Below are positions 34,752 to 44,641 of a DNA stretch of 64,000 bases, piece by piece. The notes below the pieces were generated by a model. That model saw only the letters and a program-made list of their open reading frames with translations. It was not told the origin of the DNA and made no database searches. The stretch is from assembly GCA_030427865.1 (NCBI GenBank), contig JAUICK010000001.1:525507-589506 (forward strand). The letters are read 5' to 3'. The first letter of the stretch is position 1. Every line of letters starts with the position of its first letter. The position numbers and the translations under genes are program-made. Source of the DNA: Bacteroidia bacterium. GTDB lineage: Bacteria; Bacteroidota; Bacteroidia; Flavobacteriales; Flavobacteriaceae.

Positions 34752-36902
34752 TTATATTTTCAATACTTTTAATATTTCTTTGTGTTTTTTGTTAGAAAAA
34801 ATATGTGCAAAATAAATGCCTTTAGGCAGGTTGCTCATCTCTATGTTTTTTGTGTTTTTAAAAGTTGTTATTTTTTTTCCTAACGCATCATAAATGATTA
34901 CTTTAAATATGTTTTCTTTTGTTTGAATTGAAAAATTGTTTTTTGTTGGGTTAGGTGAAATGAACACTATTTTTTTTTCGGATTCTATTAAAAATAAAGC
35001 AGTATCGCTTTTATTTTGCCAAATAGTAAATGGAAATTTTGTGCTAGAAGTTAATACATCCATATCTCCGTCATTATCATAATCATCATTAAGTAAATGA
35101 TTTGTAATTTTGTAATCATTATTTACAGTAGATTTGGTAAATACTTGGTTTCCATTATTTTCCCAAAAAGATATCCCTTGTGAAGCATATTCATTCCTTG
35201 GCACAGAAACAAAGTCAATATCACCATCACCATCAAAATCTTGAATGGTTATTTCGTCTCCACTATTGGTGTTATGAGTAAAGATTACGTGTTCTGTAAA
35301 ATTTCCACTCCCATCATTTTCATACCAAGAAAAAAAGTTTTTACTTTCAGTATAATCAAATCTACTGGAGATAAAATCTAAATCATTATCTCCGTCAATA
35401 TCAAAAAAGTTCGCCCTTGCAGGTAGAGAAGTTTTTGTAAAATTTAAATTTCCATCATTTTTAAAATAAATAGGATTGTCTATATTAGGTTTATCTGTAA
35501 TTAGGTCTTTATAACCATCATTGTTTACATCAGCATAGGATACTACCACTAACCAATCTTCAATAGTTGCTAAAAATTGTGATGTAAAATTACTATTACC
35601 ATCATTAACATAAGCATAAATTTGACCATTATTACTTGCTGGTCTTGTATAGAGTAAATCAAAATACCCATCGTTATTTACGTCTTCTACAATTACCTTT
35701 TGCACACCAGTTACATCTAATAAGATAGATTTTGTAAAATTAAAATTGCCTTCATTTGTGTAGAGGTAAACTTTACCTTCGCCAAATTGATATGTTGAGA
35801 CGATAATATCATTTAAACCATCATTATTAAAATCTACCACATCAGAAGATCTAATAAGAGATGCAGTATTATCAATTATATTTTTTGTAAAATTTAACCC
35901 TCCTTGATTATGCCACAGCACTAATTCATTTTCTGCTGATGAAGTACTTATTACATCTTTGAAACCATCTTTATCAATATCAAAAGAAGTAAAGCTATTG
36001 GGAGAGATAAAAGTATCCTCAATAGATGTCATGTCAAAATTACTATTCCATAAATCCGCAACCTTAGGATCGTTTGCATCTACAGTATTTTCTGTAAAAT
36101 TCAAATTGCCATCGTTGGAAAATAAAATAATACCACCTGAAGGAGTATTTCTTTTTACCACAAAATCTTTATTTCCATCATCATTATAATCGAGAATTCT
36201 AATAGCTCTATTGGTAAGTGTGTAATTTATAAGATGTTCTGTGAAATTTCCAAAACCATCATTGAGGTAGCAAAGAATATGGTTTTCAGTCCAAGAACTT
36301 GAAGATACTGACATAATTAAGTCTAAATCCCCATCATTATCTATATCATCTACTACAATGTCCTCAGTAGATATAGGTACTTGTCTGATATTGCTTGATG
36401 AGAAATTTGCTGTTGGATTTCTATACCAAACTTTAAGATGTGCATTTGAAGCCCTACTTGTAGTGATAAAATCGTTATATCCATTTCCATCAAAATCTCC
36501 TTTGGCTATAATATTAGATGAGTAACCATTATTTTGTGTGTATGTAGTATTAAAGTTTTGATTACCATCATTGTAATATACTTCTATGGTATGAAGTCTT
36601 GAAAGTAGTATATCTAAATCATTATCACCATCAATATCAATGACATCGAAATCGTTTACTATTTTTGGAGTCTCGTCAATAATTATTTTAGTATAATTAG
36701 AATTAGCGTCTTTTTTCCACCAAGCAATGCTTCCATCTCCACTTATTGAAACTAAATCTTCAATACCATCATTATCTATATCAATAATAATTGGTTCATA
36801 CCAGTTACCAGAACGAGCAATAATTTGTTCTTCAAAATTTTGAGAAAACAAAAAGGGAATTTGAAATAAAGCAGTTAAAAGAATAAAATTTGTAATTTTC
36901 AT
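34752..36902 (-). CDS. FG-GAP/VCBS-repeat protein with T9SS sorting domain
   Basis: This 716-residue secreted protein has a signal peptide (ending FQIPFLFSQ). About a dozen imperfect repeats of the form DxDxDGxxDLI...WYxNDGxGNFT follow (e.g. DIDNDGIEDLVSI, DIDGDNDLDILL), forming a calcium-binding FG-GAP/VCBS beta-propeller. The last 75 residues are a T9SS type A domain (KIVFISPNPTKNNFSIQ ... LPKGIYFAHIF). It has no catalytic domain; such proteins act in adhesion or ligand binding at the cell surface. The lipoprotein gene 10 bp upstream is on the same strand, so the group may be co-transcribed. Confidence 0.9.
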   Translation of the reverse strand: MKITNFILLTALFQIPFLFSQNFEEQIIARSGNWYEPIIIDIDNDGIEDLVSISGDGSIAWWKKDANSNYTKIIIDETPKIVNDFDVIDIDGDNDLDILLSRLHTIEVYYNDGNQNFNTTYTQNNGYSSNIIAKGDFDGNGYNDFITTSRASNAHLKVWYRNPTANFSSSNIRQVPISTEDIVVDDIDNDGDLDLIMSVSSSSWTENHILCYLNDGFGNFTEHLINYTLTNRAIRILDYNDDGNKDFVVKRNTPSGGIILFSNDGNLNFTENTVDANDPKVADLWNSNFDMTSIEDTFISPNSFTSFDIDKDGFKDVISTSSAENELVLWHNQGGLNFTKNIIDNTASLIRSSDVVDFNNDGLNDIIVSTYQFGEGKVYLYTNEGNFNFTKSILLDVTGVQKVIVEDVNNDGYFDLLYTRPASNNGQIYAYVNDGNSNFTSQFLATIEDWLVVVSYADVNNDGYKDLITDKPNIDNPIYFKNDGNLNFTKTSLPARANFFDIDGDNDLDFISSRFDYTESKNFFSWYENDGSGNFTEHVIFTHNTNSGDEITIQDFDGDGDIDFVSVPRNEYASQGISFWENNGNQVFTKSTVNNDYKITNHLLNDDYDNDGDMDVLTSSTKFPFTIWQNKSDTALFLIESEKKIVFISPNPTKNNFSIQTKENIFKVIIYDALGKKITTFKNTKNIEMSNLPKGIYFAHIFSNKKHKEILKVLKI

Positions 36903-36912
36903 AACTTAAATT

Positions 36913-37236
36913 TTATTCTTTTTTATACAAATCTCCTTTATGTTTTAATGAAAGAATATTGTTGCTAATTTCAAAATCATAGCTTATACCATCTTCTAAA
37001 AAAACGCCTGTTTTACCATTAAAAGTGTAAGTTCCTTTAGTAGAGCCTAACCTTTCTTCTGTGTAAACATATTCTGTTTCAGAGGTAAACGTGAAATAAT
37101 CTTTTTCTTTTGTTATATCTGTATTTACCCATTTGGTTCCTATTAAATTTGTGACTGTTTCGATACTATCTTCGGTATTACTACATGAGTAACATATTAG
37201 AATAGTTAGGAACAAGTTTATAATTTTTAGTTTCAT
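36913..37236 (-). CDS. Small lipoprotein, lipocalin-like layout
   Basis: This 107-residue predicted lipoprotein has a signal sequence ending in the lipobox ICYSC (Cys near residue 18). The mature part, NLIGTKWVNTDITKEKDYFTFTSETEYVYTEERLGS, is a set of short beta strands like the small lipocalin-like proteins of Bacteroidetes (G-T-W near the start). The ligand is unknown. It lies between the FG-GAP gene (10 bp) and another lipoprotein gene (11 bp), forming an operon. Confidence 0.7.
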   Translation of the reverse strand: MKLKIINLFLTILICYSCSNTEDSIETVTNLIGTKWVNTDITKEKDYFTFTSETEYVYTEERLGSTKGTYTFNGKTGVFLEDGISYDFEISNNILSLKHKGDLYKKE

Positions 37237-37247
37237 AATATTTGTAT

Positions 37248-37643
37248 TTAGTTTCTCAAAAATATTTCTTCATAAGTATCACCATTTTCTATACCTATAA
37301 TTGTTAATGTGTTTCCTTCAAAAACAAGTTGACGATCATTTACTTCATTATCAAAAGTAAATCTGTAAGTAAGTTGCCTTATATTTTCCCATAAACCATT
37401 AGCATCATCTCTTTTTTCGCAATTTCCCCCATTTGTAGTTGCATATGTTTCTGAGATATAAGTTCCATTAACATTTACTATGATTTTATTTTTCTTATCA
37501 CAATCATCTAACACCTTTTCTATATTATTTACTATCAATTTTTCATAAGACCAAGTGCCTACAAAAGGGTCTAAAATTTCTTCTTCATTATTTGAACATG
37601 ATGCCATTAAAATTAATGAGAATATTAGTATTATTTTTTTCAT
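37248..37643 (-). CDS. Lipocalin-like lipoprotein
   Basis: This 131-residue lipoprotein has the signal MKKIILIFSLILMASC with lipobox MASC. The mature chain starts with an acidic linker and then DPFVGTWSYEKLIVNN, the GTW strand of the lipocalin-like families (compare LIGTKW in its neighbour). A pair of cysteines lies further on (CDKKN and NCEKRD). A paralogue-like lipoprotein follows 11 bp downstream and another precedes it by 3 bp. The function is unknown. Confidence 0.75.
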   Translation of the reverse strand: MKKIILIFSLILMASCSNNEEEILDPFVGTWSYEKLIVNNIEKVLDDCDKKNKIIVNVNGTYISETYATTNGGNCEKRDDANGLWENIRQLTYRFTFDNEVNDRQLVFEGNTLTIIGIENGDTYEEIFLRN

Positions 37644-37646
37644 ATT

Positions 37647-38072
37647 TTATTGTTTCGTGAGGATTACATTTCTTGTTGATGATAAAGCGTAAATTATGGT
37701 TTGATTATTAGTTCCTTTGCTAAACTCATAATTACTAGTTAAGGGACCGTTTGATAAAATCTTTAATTCATATTTATTTGATGTTATAACTTCATCTACT
37801 GATATTACTCCTGCATTCACACCATCTTGCAACCCCTCTTTTAAGTTTGTGACAACAGTTGTGTTGTCAGAAGAAATGTCTAACAAGTTATCGTTTGTGA
37901 ATTGAAAGCCACCAATTTGTGCCCAATCTGGGTCAGTTTCATCTAACCAAGTTCCAATAATCCAATTTGGTGGATTTATAAAATTATTAGATTCAATATT
38001 GTCATCATTACCACTACAAGAAACTATGCTTAGCGTTAAAGAAAAAAGAAGAATTAATTGTATTTGTTTCAT
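37647..38072 (-). CDS. Small lipoprotein
   Basis: This 141-residue protein has signal sequence MKQIQLILLFSLTLSIVSC, lipobox IVSC, and an Asn/Asp-rich linker. The body opens PPNWIIGTWLDETDPDWAQIGGFQFTNDN, again with the GTW strand, so it is probably a third member of the same lipocalin-like set. It has no catalytic motif. It is separated from the upstream lipoprotein gene by a hairpin terminator, so it may begin its own transcript with the downstream genes. Confidence 0.7.
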   Translation of the reverse strand: MKQIQLILLFSLTLSIVSCSGNDDNIESNNFINPPNWIIGTWLDETDPDWAQIGGFQFTNDNLLDISSDNTTVVTNLKEGLQDGVNAGVISVDEVITSNKYELKILSNGPLTSNYEFSKGTNNQTIIYALSSTRNVILTKQ

Positions 38073-38086
38073 ATCTTAAAAGTTAA

Positions 38087-38118
38087 AAGCCTCAGAAATT
38101 AATTAATTTCTGAAGCTT
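38087..38118 (-). terminator. Terminator on the minus strand after the 38130 gene
   Basis: The stem AAGCCTCAGAAATT/AATTTCTGAAGCTT (14 bp with one G-T pair, loop AATT), read on the minus strand, is followed by TTTTAACTTTT. It lies just downstream of the 134-residue lipoprotein gene. Confidence 0.65.
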
Positions 38119-38129
38119 AAAATAGTTTT

Positions 38130-38534
38130 TTAATTGTTATTAATTTTTTGATTGGGATTAAAAACAACTTGTTGCGATAACCATTTTTTGTAGCCTTCCA
38201 TACCAAGTTGAGCTATCAATTTTCTTGAGTTTACAGCAGTTCCTTCTACCTCAAAACCACCATAAAAAGGATAACTTTTAGAGCGCACAACTCCATTTAC
38301 TAAAACATCATATTGAGGTCCTGCATTTTCTAAAGCTTCATCCATAGCGTCTTTAATATTTGCTCCAAGTGCTAGAAATCCCATACTTTTTCCTTTTGTT
38401 GCTTTTCCTTCATCAAGATTAAACTTAATTGAATGGTTTTTTGAGCTGATAACTGTAAAATCTACAAGTCTTGCAGAACAACTACTTAAAAGTAGAATTG
38501 TTAACGATAAAATAAATAAATTTTTAATTTTCAT
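38130..38534 (-). CDS. Small lipoprotein of unknown family
   Basis: This 134-residue protein has signal MKIKNLFILSLTILLLSSC with a lipobox LSSC. The mature part has beta strands DFTVISSKNHSIKF, a Gly-rich MGFLALGANIKDAMDEALENAG segment followed by YDVLVNGVVRSKSYPFYGGFEVEGTAVNS. It resembles small outer-membrane-associated lipoproteins of the TRL type, but I cannot assign it firmly. It has its own terminator downstream and lies 163 bp from the LytTR regulator gene upstream. Confidence 0.65.
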   Translation of the reverse strand: MKIKNLFILSLTILLLSSCSARLVDFTVISSKNHSIKFNLDEGKATKGKSMGFLALGANIKDAMDEALENAGPQYDVLVNGVVRSKSYPFYGGFEVEGTAVNSRKLIAQLGMEGYKKWLSQQVVFNPNQKINNN

Positions 38535-38697
38535 AATTATTACTATTTGGTTTTATTGCCTTTGGCTTAACAAGGCGTTAATTAAAGCCGATTTTAAAAT
38601 TAAGGTTTTAGCTTTCTAACATCAGAAAGATATTTAAATCTAAAACGCTTAAAAAATTAAAATGATAAGCAATAAAAAATTAGTGAAAACTAAGTGT

Positions 38698-39501
38698 TTA
38701 ATCGTGATAAATTAATTTAAGCCTCTTTTCAAACTCTTGTTTGTAGGTGTTTTTTACTTTTAATGTTCTACCCATAATTGAAATTTGTGAACCATTTATA
38801 CGACCTTGTAACATTTCTGGAGAAAGATTTACAATATAACTTTCGTTTATTCTTATAAAGTTAATAGGCAAATGTTTTATCATTTCTTTGAGAGAGGATT
38901 TTAAAAAATAGTATTCATTATCAATGGTTTGAAACCATAAATAATTTGCTCTTAAAATTTCTTCTTCATTATTTTGATTTACAAATGGTTTTATGGTAAA
39001 AAAAGCAATATTTTTAAAAAGAACAGGAACTCTTGTTACACCACCTTTTCCATATTCTTTTACAGCATCTAAATAACCAACTAAACCCATAACAGCATCT
39101 TTTTGAGCGCTTAATTGGTTTTCTTGTTTTTTATGCAATACTGTATGAATAGCACGAGTTACATCTTCTATATTTAACCTGGGTTTTGTTTTTACAATAT
39201 AGTTTTCGTGGTTAGTATGTAACCCTTTTTGAAACGTGATATCATCATCAAATTCGGTAACATAAATAAAAGGGATTTTGTATTCTTTTTGAAGTATTCT
39301 ACCTAAATCTATCCCATCTTTTTTTCCTTGTAAATCTATATCAAGAAGTACCACATCTGGTGTGTTTGTTTTTATTCTTTCTATAGCTTCGTCATAACTT
39401 TTGGTGTATTCATCTACAGTAAAACGTTGTCTTACTAATGCTCTGCGTAAACGTTCATATAAGGCTGGTTGGTCTTCTACAATTAAGATATGCGCTTTCA
39501 T
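38698..39501 (-). CDS. LytTR-family response regulator
   Basis: This 267-residue regulator has a receiver domain (HILIVEDQPALYERLRRALV, phospho-acceptor Asp in DVVLLDIDLQG, and Lys in NYIVKTKPR). A middle linker precedes a C-terminal LytTR DNA-binding domain (INFIRINESYIVNLSPEMLQGRINGSQISIMGRTLKV). It overlaps the histidine kinase gene by four bases (ATGA), so the two form a translationally coupled two-component system. Likely targets are nearby lipoprotein or surface genes or distant promoters; no binding repeat was identified. Confidence 0.93.
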   Translation of the reverse strand: MKAHILIVEDQPALYERLRRALVRQRFTVDEYTKSYDEAIERIKTNTPDVVLLDIDLQGKKDGIDLGRILQKEYKIPFIYVTEFDDDITFQKGLHTNHENYIVKTKPRLNIEDVTRAIHTVLHKKQENQLSAQKDAVMGLVGYLDAVKEYGKGGVTRVPVLFKNIAFFTIKPFVNQNNEEEILRANYLWFQTIDNEYYFLKSSLKEMIKHLPINFIRINESYIVNLSPEMLQGRINGSQISIMGRTLKVKNTYKQEFEKRLKLIYHD

Positions 39502-41504
39502 ATTTTAGGAATTTGTATGGTTAATTGAACTCCGTTTTTGCTTTCTAAATTAAATACTCCATCTATTTGTTTGGTTAAAAGTTTTATTATTCGAAGCCCA
39601 AAAGTTTCTGTTTGTTCAATATCAAAATTATCTGGTAACCCTTTTCCATTATCAGAAAGAGCAAGTATATAATTTTTCCCTTGGTCTGTCATTTTTATAG
39701 TAACTTCTCCTTTATTTTTTTCAAAAGCATATTTGTATGAATTGGTTAAAAATTCATTAATGATAAGCCCAACAGGAAACGAAGTATCTGCATTTAGATT
39801 TATGTTTTCAATATTTTTATGAATACTAATATCTTTGTTTTCAAATGATTGTACTACATTTTTAGAAAGGACATCTATATAGTTTTTTATATTTAAATTA
39901 GTAACATCGCTACTTTGGTAGAGTTGTTTGTGTATTTCATTAATGCTTACAATTCTATTCTGTATTTCTGTAAGTTTTTTATCGAACTTCTCATCATTAA
40001 ATTCTTCTTTGGCTATTTCTATAAATGTATCTATAATGGCAAGGTTATTTTTAACTCTATGATGCAATTCTTTTTGTAAGTTTTCGATAGTATCTTTTTG
40101 TATACTAATAATTTGCTTTGCTTTGGTTTCAGATTTGTAACGCTTATAAATAGCAAAAGAAACGATTGCAACAGCTACTAAACTTAATAAGAGCAACCAA
40201 TTTCGAGTGTTAGCTTTTTGAGTTAGGAGTTCTTGTTCTTGAGTAGCAATTTTTTGTTGAGCGAGTTCTTTTTCTTTTTGTTCGGTTTCAAATTTGGTAT
40301 TAGCTTCTGCTAATTGATTAGTAAATTTCTCATTAATAAGTAAGCTATCCTTTAATTTTGTTACAGTTTCATAATATTTTAATGCTTTACTATGCTGATT
40401 TAATTCTTTATAAGTTAAATAAGCTTGATTAATAAGGTTTACGTTATTTTCATTTGGATTATTTGTTACATGTCTAAAACCTTTATTTATGTAATACTCT
40501 CCTTTTAAAGAATTACCTACTTTATGGAATACCCTTCCTAATTTTATATAGAACCCAGATAAATAATCATCTTGAACACTATTCTTCAAGTAGTCTACAA
40601 CGTATTCTTCTCCAATTTTAATTGCTTCGGCTAATTTATTTTCATTTTCATATATAGAAAAAATCTTCTTTTTTGAAATTAATTTACCTTTTAAATAATC
40701 ATTCTTATTAAATATCGTATTGGCTTTTAAGTAATAATTCTTTGCGCTTTTTATATCCCTTTTTGCAAAAAAAACATTTCCGAGATGCATTAATGCAAAC
40801 CCTTCCATATCTTTTCTTTTTTGTTTTACAGAGTAATCATATTCTTTTTTATAATATTTTTCCGCTTCATCGTAATTTCCTAGTTCGAGATTAATAAGTC
40901 CTAAGTAAAAATAGTTCCAAGCATGAAAAGTTTTAATTCCATACTTATTAGATGTTTTAAGATTTAAATATGTAAGCTGCAAAGCTTTTTCAAAAGATTT
41001 ATCTCTAAAATGGTTTTTTACAATAGCCGTTTCAATAAAAAGAATTAATTTTATTTTTTGCAATGAATCTTTTCTGTTTTTTGATAATAGATTATTATTA
41101 CCCAATTTCTGTGCCTTTTTGAGAACATACATAGCAGAATCTTTTTTGGATACATAATTGTAATAAGCAGCAATGTTCTGGTAAGAAGAAACTATTTTAA
41201 AACTATCTATTTTTTTAGCGGACTCAAGCATTAAGGAATTGTACTTTTTAACAGAATCAAATTTTCCTTTTCTTAGATAAAAATAAGATAACCTTCTAAC
41301 AGCTTCATATTCGATAGTGTCATTATTGTATTTTTTAGAAATACTTAATAATTGTAAACCCCATTGAGCAATACTATCGTTGCTTGTCCTTTTGTTTTTA
41401 TCAATTTTTCTTATAATTGAATCAATTATAACTTTATTTTTTGTCTGCCCAAATGCAAAAAAAGAAATAAATGTAAAAAGTATAAAAAAGTATAAATATC
41501 TCAT
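39498..41504 (-). CDS. TPR-containing sensor histidine kinase (HisKA_2 type)
   Basis: The Met at 41504 (MRYLYFFILFTFISFFAFGQ) gives a proper signal peptide and 668 residues; the track start 41591 adds an unlikely basic leader. The periplasmic part (about 30-400) is a row of TPR helices (e.g. GNYDEAEKYYKKEYDYSVKQKRKDMEGFALMHLGNVFF). A coiled coil follows, then a membrane helix NWLLLLSLVAVAIVSFAIYKRYK. The kinase begins with KELHHRVKNNLAIIDTFIEIA (phospho-His in the HisKA_2 box) and has the ATP site INEFLTNSYKYAF and LSDNGKGLPDNFD. It phosphorylates the LytTR regulator; the signal is unknown. Confidence 0.92.
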   Translation of the reverse strand: MRYLYFFILFTFISFFAFGQTKNKVIIDSIIRKIDKNKRTSNDSIAQWGLQLLSISKKYNNDTIEYEAVRRLSYFYLRKGKFDSVKKYNSLMLESAKKIDSFKIVSSYQNIAAYYNYVSKKDSAMYVLKKAQKLGNNNLLSKNRKDSLQKIKLILFIETAIVKNHFRDKSFEKALQLTYLNLKTSNKYGIKTFHAWNYFYLGLINLELGNYDEAEKYYKKEYDYSVKQKRKDMEGFALMHLGNVFFAKRDIKSAKNYYLKANTIFNKNDYLKGKLISKKKIFSIYENENKLAEAIKIGEEYVVDYLKNSVQDDYLSGFYIKLGRVFHKVGNSLKGEYYINKGFRHVTNNPNENNVNLINQAYLTYKELNQHSKALKYYETVTKLKDSLLINEKFTNQLAEANTKFETEQKEKELAQQKIATQEQELLTQKANTRNWLLLLSLVAVAIVSFAIYKRYKSETKAKQIISIQKDTIENLQKELHHRVKNNLAIIDTFIEIAKEEFNDEKFDKKLTEIQNRIVSINEIHKQLYQSSDVTNLNIKNYIDVLSKNVVQSFENKDISIHKNIENINLNADTSFPVGLIINEFLTNSYKYAFEKNKGEVTIKMTDQGKNYILALSDNGKGLPDNFDIEQTETFGLRIIKLLTKQIDGVFNLESKNGVQLTIQIPKI

Positions 41505-41723
41505 AGCTAAATTTTTAATCACTAATATAAATGTTAAAATTTTAACATTCAAGAGTTTTAATATAATTTTTTGAATAGATATTTTCATCAATATCTATAC
41601 AATTGTTACGAGAAAAGCATTAGTTTTCACTAAAAATCTTCTAAAATTTTAAGTTAGAGTCTTTAAAACGGTTTATTCTAATTCTTTAAAAAGATAAATT
41701 GTAGCATTTTTTTGGTAGTATCC

Positions 41724-44021
41724 TTACAATTTCAACTTTTTAGAAATTATAATCGCATCATTGGTAACAAATGGCATAGGCATCTTTTCTTGGGTTCTTG
41801 GAGTGATGTTAAAGTTTGGGTTTTCTAACAAGTCGTAAGAGATTTCATTTAAAATGATATCAAAATTATAATCCTTTGCAACACTAAAAGAAAGCGTTAC
41901 TTCTTTATCTTGATTAGCCAAATGATACACTAAAAACGTTCCTTTTTTTACGTTGTAAGTTTTACCATTATTTGCTAAAACGTCATTGACTTTAAATTGA
42001 TGTAATTTGAGCGCTGTTTTAGTAACAAACTCTAATTTATTTACTTTTCTTTCTGATGAAATGGTAAACTCAATAAAACGTTTGTTGCCAATTATAGTGT
42101 CTAAGTCTGTTGCAATTTTTGATGATTTAATATTTCTATAATTTGTTTTTTTATGATAGGTAAAACGTGTATTGTATTTGCTTTTGGTTTCTGCATTGGC
42201 AATACTTCCTTTGGTAGCATTCTCATCAAAAATTTGTTTGGTATAATTATCTAAAGTGTGGTTGTAGGTGCCAAAATAGGCAGTTTCATCATCAGAATTT
42301 TGAATGTAAACCATGCTATTTGGTTTTTTGTTATCGATAGAAAAACCACTATTGTAGGTTGCCAACCCAAAGAAAATAATGGCAAATAAACCTGCTGTTT
42401 TTTGCATCCAAAAAGTTTTCTTTTGATGAAAGGTAAGAATCATTAAACCAAAAACCAATGCAATTAAAATTCCACTAACAAACAATATTTTTAAACCCAA
42501 ACCAACAGGAAACATTTTTACCAAAGGTGCAAAAATATAAATAGTTGGTATAGAGAGAATTGTAAATAAAATACGTTTCGATTTTTCTTCTAAATTCATA
42601 AAAATAGCAATAGCCAAAATTGCCAAAGCTGCAAAAATAGGAATGATAAAAAAGCCTGCACCTTTTAAAGAGCTGCTAATTAAAAAATTAATGATTAGCC
42701 AAATAAAAATGGGACCAATTAATAAATCTGTGGTTTTTTCGTGTTTAGAAATGTATTTGTAGGTTTTGAATAATATCCAAAGATTTAAAAAGACAAAAGC
42801 TAAAATATATTGGTAACCATTATAGGTAAAACCATGTAACATGTCTTGATACTGAGGATGAATTATCAATATTAATTTCCATAGCCCAAAAGAAATTCCG
42901 CCACATAACATAATCGATAAAAGAAAAACACCTAACCCTTTTCCAATTCCTATTATAGAGAGTTTTCTTTTTGTAATTCCGAAGAAAATTAACCCTAAAA
43001 AAAGAACAACAGCAACAATTAACATAGGTACTACCCAAGAAAACGGATAGGTTAATAGTTTTGCAAACGGAAAGTTAACATACACAAAATCTTCATCAGA
43101 ATTTAAGTTTGACAAATCTGTATTAGCAAAATAATTTACGGTAGATGTAAAATAATCTGCCTGATGCATTAGCGTTTCTCTATCTAATCGCTCATAAGAA
43201 TCTTGTGCGGTATGATAATCGAAATGATCGCCAATAAAGGCAAAATTAAATCCGTTTATATCTGCATCTTCTCTAAAAACAGTTAAATCGGTATCATTAG
43301 GCAGTTTTTTATAAATGCTATACATTAGAGAATTTGCTGCTGGATAATTGGGTTTTGCAGCTAAAAATGCTGATAACAATTTACTGTTTTTTCCATTGGT
43401 TTCCATTAACATATAACTTGGACCACCACTTCCTCTGGCTTCAAAATTTAACACCAAACCAACGTCTTTTGTCCAAGAATGCTCATTAACAAAAGCTTGC
43501 GCACCTAATAAGCCCAATTCTTCTGCATCAGAAATAAGAATAATAATATCGTTTTTTGGTTGTTTTTTGTTGGCTAAAAAAGCTCTAACACCTTCTAAAA
43601 TTGTAACGACCCCAGAGCCAGCATCACTGGCTCCTAAAGAAGAATGAGGGTTAGAATCGTAATGTGTTAAAAGTAATAACGCTTTTTGGTTTTCTGTACC
43701 TTTAATTCTTGCTATAATATTTTCTGAAGTTGTAGCAGCAAACCATTTTTTATTAACAGCTGTTTGGGTTTGAATCTCTGTTTCTAAGCCCATTTTCTGT
43801 AACTCTTTTACAATATAATTTTGAACTTCTTTGTGATTTTTAGAACCAACATGATGAACCTCTTTACTTATTCTTTTTAAATGATAAAGAGCATTATCTA
43901 TAGAAAACTCAGTTTTAGAAACGTTTTTTTTTGAAGAAAAAGAAGGTTTCATATCAGAAAAACTCCAATACACAACACCAAGAATTATAAGACCAGAAAC
44001 AAGAGAAGAAAAAGATTTCAT
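41724..44021 (-). CDS. M28-family membrane metallopeptidase
   Basis: This 765-residue protein has an N-terminal anchor helix (residues 7-23) and an M28 aminopeptidase-type domain (about 40-320). Zinc ligands are visible in LLTHYDSNP, GASDAGSG, ISDAEELGLLG, LNFEARG and DYHTAQDSYERLD. The C-terminal half has about eight hydrophobic helices followed by a beta-rich tail. The architecture resembles the ER-type FXNA/Pff1-like M28 peptidases. It probably trims peptides in the periplasm or at the membrane. It is monocistronic. Confidence 0.9.
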   Translation of the reverse strand: MKSFSSLVSGLIILGVVYWSFSDMKPSFSSKKNVSKTEFSIDNALYHLKRISKEVHHVGSKNHKEVQNYIVKELQKMGLETEIQTQTAVNKKWFAATTSENIIARIKGTENQKALLLLTHYDSNPHSSLGASDAGSGVVTILEGVRAFLANKKQPKNDIIILISDAEELGLLGAQAFVNEHSWTKDVGLVLNFEARGSGGPSYMLMETNGKNSKLLSAFLAAKPNYPAANSLMYSIYKKLPNDTDLTVFREDADINGFNFAFIGDHFDYHTAQDSYERLDRETLMHQADYFTSTVNYFANTDLSNLNSDEDFVYVNFPFAKLLTYPFSWVVPMLIVAVVLFLGLIFFGITKRKLSIIGIGKGLGVFLLSIMLCGGISFGLWKLILIIHPQYQDMLHGFTYNGYQYILAFVFLNLWILFKTYKYISKHEKTTDLLIGPIFIWLIINFLISSSLKGAGFFIIPIFAALAILAIAIFMNLEEKSKRILFTILSIPTIYIFAPLVKMFPVGLGLKILFVSGILIALVFGLMILTFHQKKTFWMQKTAGLFAIIFFGLATYNSGFSIDNKKPNSMVYIQNSDDETAYFGTYNHTLDNYTKQIFDENATKGSIANAETKSKYNTRFTYHKKTNYRNIKSSKIATDLDTIIGNKRFIEFTISSERKVNKLEFVTKTALKLHQFKVNDVLANNGKTYNVKKGTFLVYHLANQDKEVTLSFSVAKDYNFDIILNEISYDLLENPNFNITPRTQEKMPMPFVTNDAIIISKKLKL

Positions 44022-44129
44022 TTAGTTATTTTAATTTCTATAAATGTATGAAATAAAAAAAACTTACTATAAGTGTTGGATAAAACAGAAATTTTGGTAA
44101 ATTTAGAAACAAACTAAAAACGAATTTTT

Positions 44130-44597
44130 ATGGGAATTAAGAGCTTTCAAGGGAAAAGAGATACAAGTCAGGGCAAAGAAGAAGCACAGATTTTAGTATC
44201 AGATTATATGACAACTAAATTAATAACTTTTAAAGCAGAAGATTCTTTAGACCATGTTATTCATCAATTAATTACGTATAAAATTTCTGGTGGCCCCGTA
44301 GTGAATGATAAAAATGAATTGATTGGTATTATTTCTGAGACAGATTGTATAAAGCATATTTCTGAGAGTAAATATTATAATATGCCTTCTGACACAAATA
44401 ATACAGTAGGTAAATATATGGTTACAGATGTAGATACCATAGACAAGAATATGAATATTTTTGATGCTGCATTTAAATTTATTAGCTCTCGTAGAAGAAG
44501 ATTTCCTGTGGTAGAAAACGGAAAGCTAATAGGACAATTGAGCCAAAAAGATGTATTAAAAGCAGCAGATAACGTTAAAGGAAATACCTGGAAATAA
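44130..44597 (+). CDS. CBS-domain pair protein
   Basis: This 155-residue cytoplasmic protein is made of two CBS domains: VSDYMTTKLITFKAEDSLDHVIHQLITYKISGGPVVND...LIGIISETD (about 28-85) and VGKYMVTDVDTIDKNMNIFDAAFKFISSRRRRFPVVENGKLIGQLSQKDVL (about 95-148). Such stand-alone pairs bind adenine nucleotides and act as energy sensors. The partner is unknown. It diverges from the M28 gene and converges on the zinc-ribbon gene. Confidence 0.88.
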   Translation: MGIKSFQGKRDTSQGKEEAQILVSDYMTTKLITFKAEDSLDHVIHQLITYKISGGPVVNDKNELIGIISETDCIKHISESKYYNMPSDTNNTVGKYMVTDVDTIDKNMNIFDAAFKFISSRRRRFPVVENGKLIGQLSQKDVLKAADNVKGNTWK

Positions 44598-44641
44598 AAA
44601 CGTTATAATTTGTAAAAAATGGAGAGTTGTTGCTATCTTTT

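Noticed and set aside
34752-36902. Tandem DNA repeats in the FG-GAP gene
   Set aside because: The protein repeats are clear but the DNA copies are well diverged, so this is an ordinary repeat protein, not a recent tandem array.
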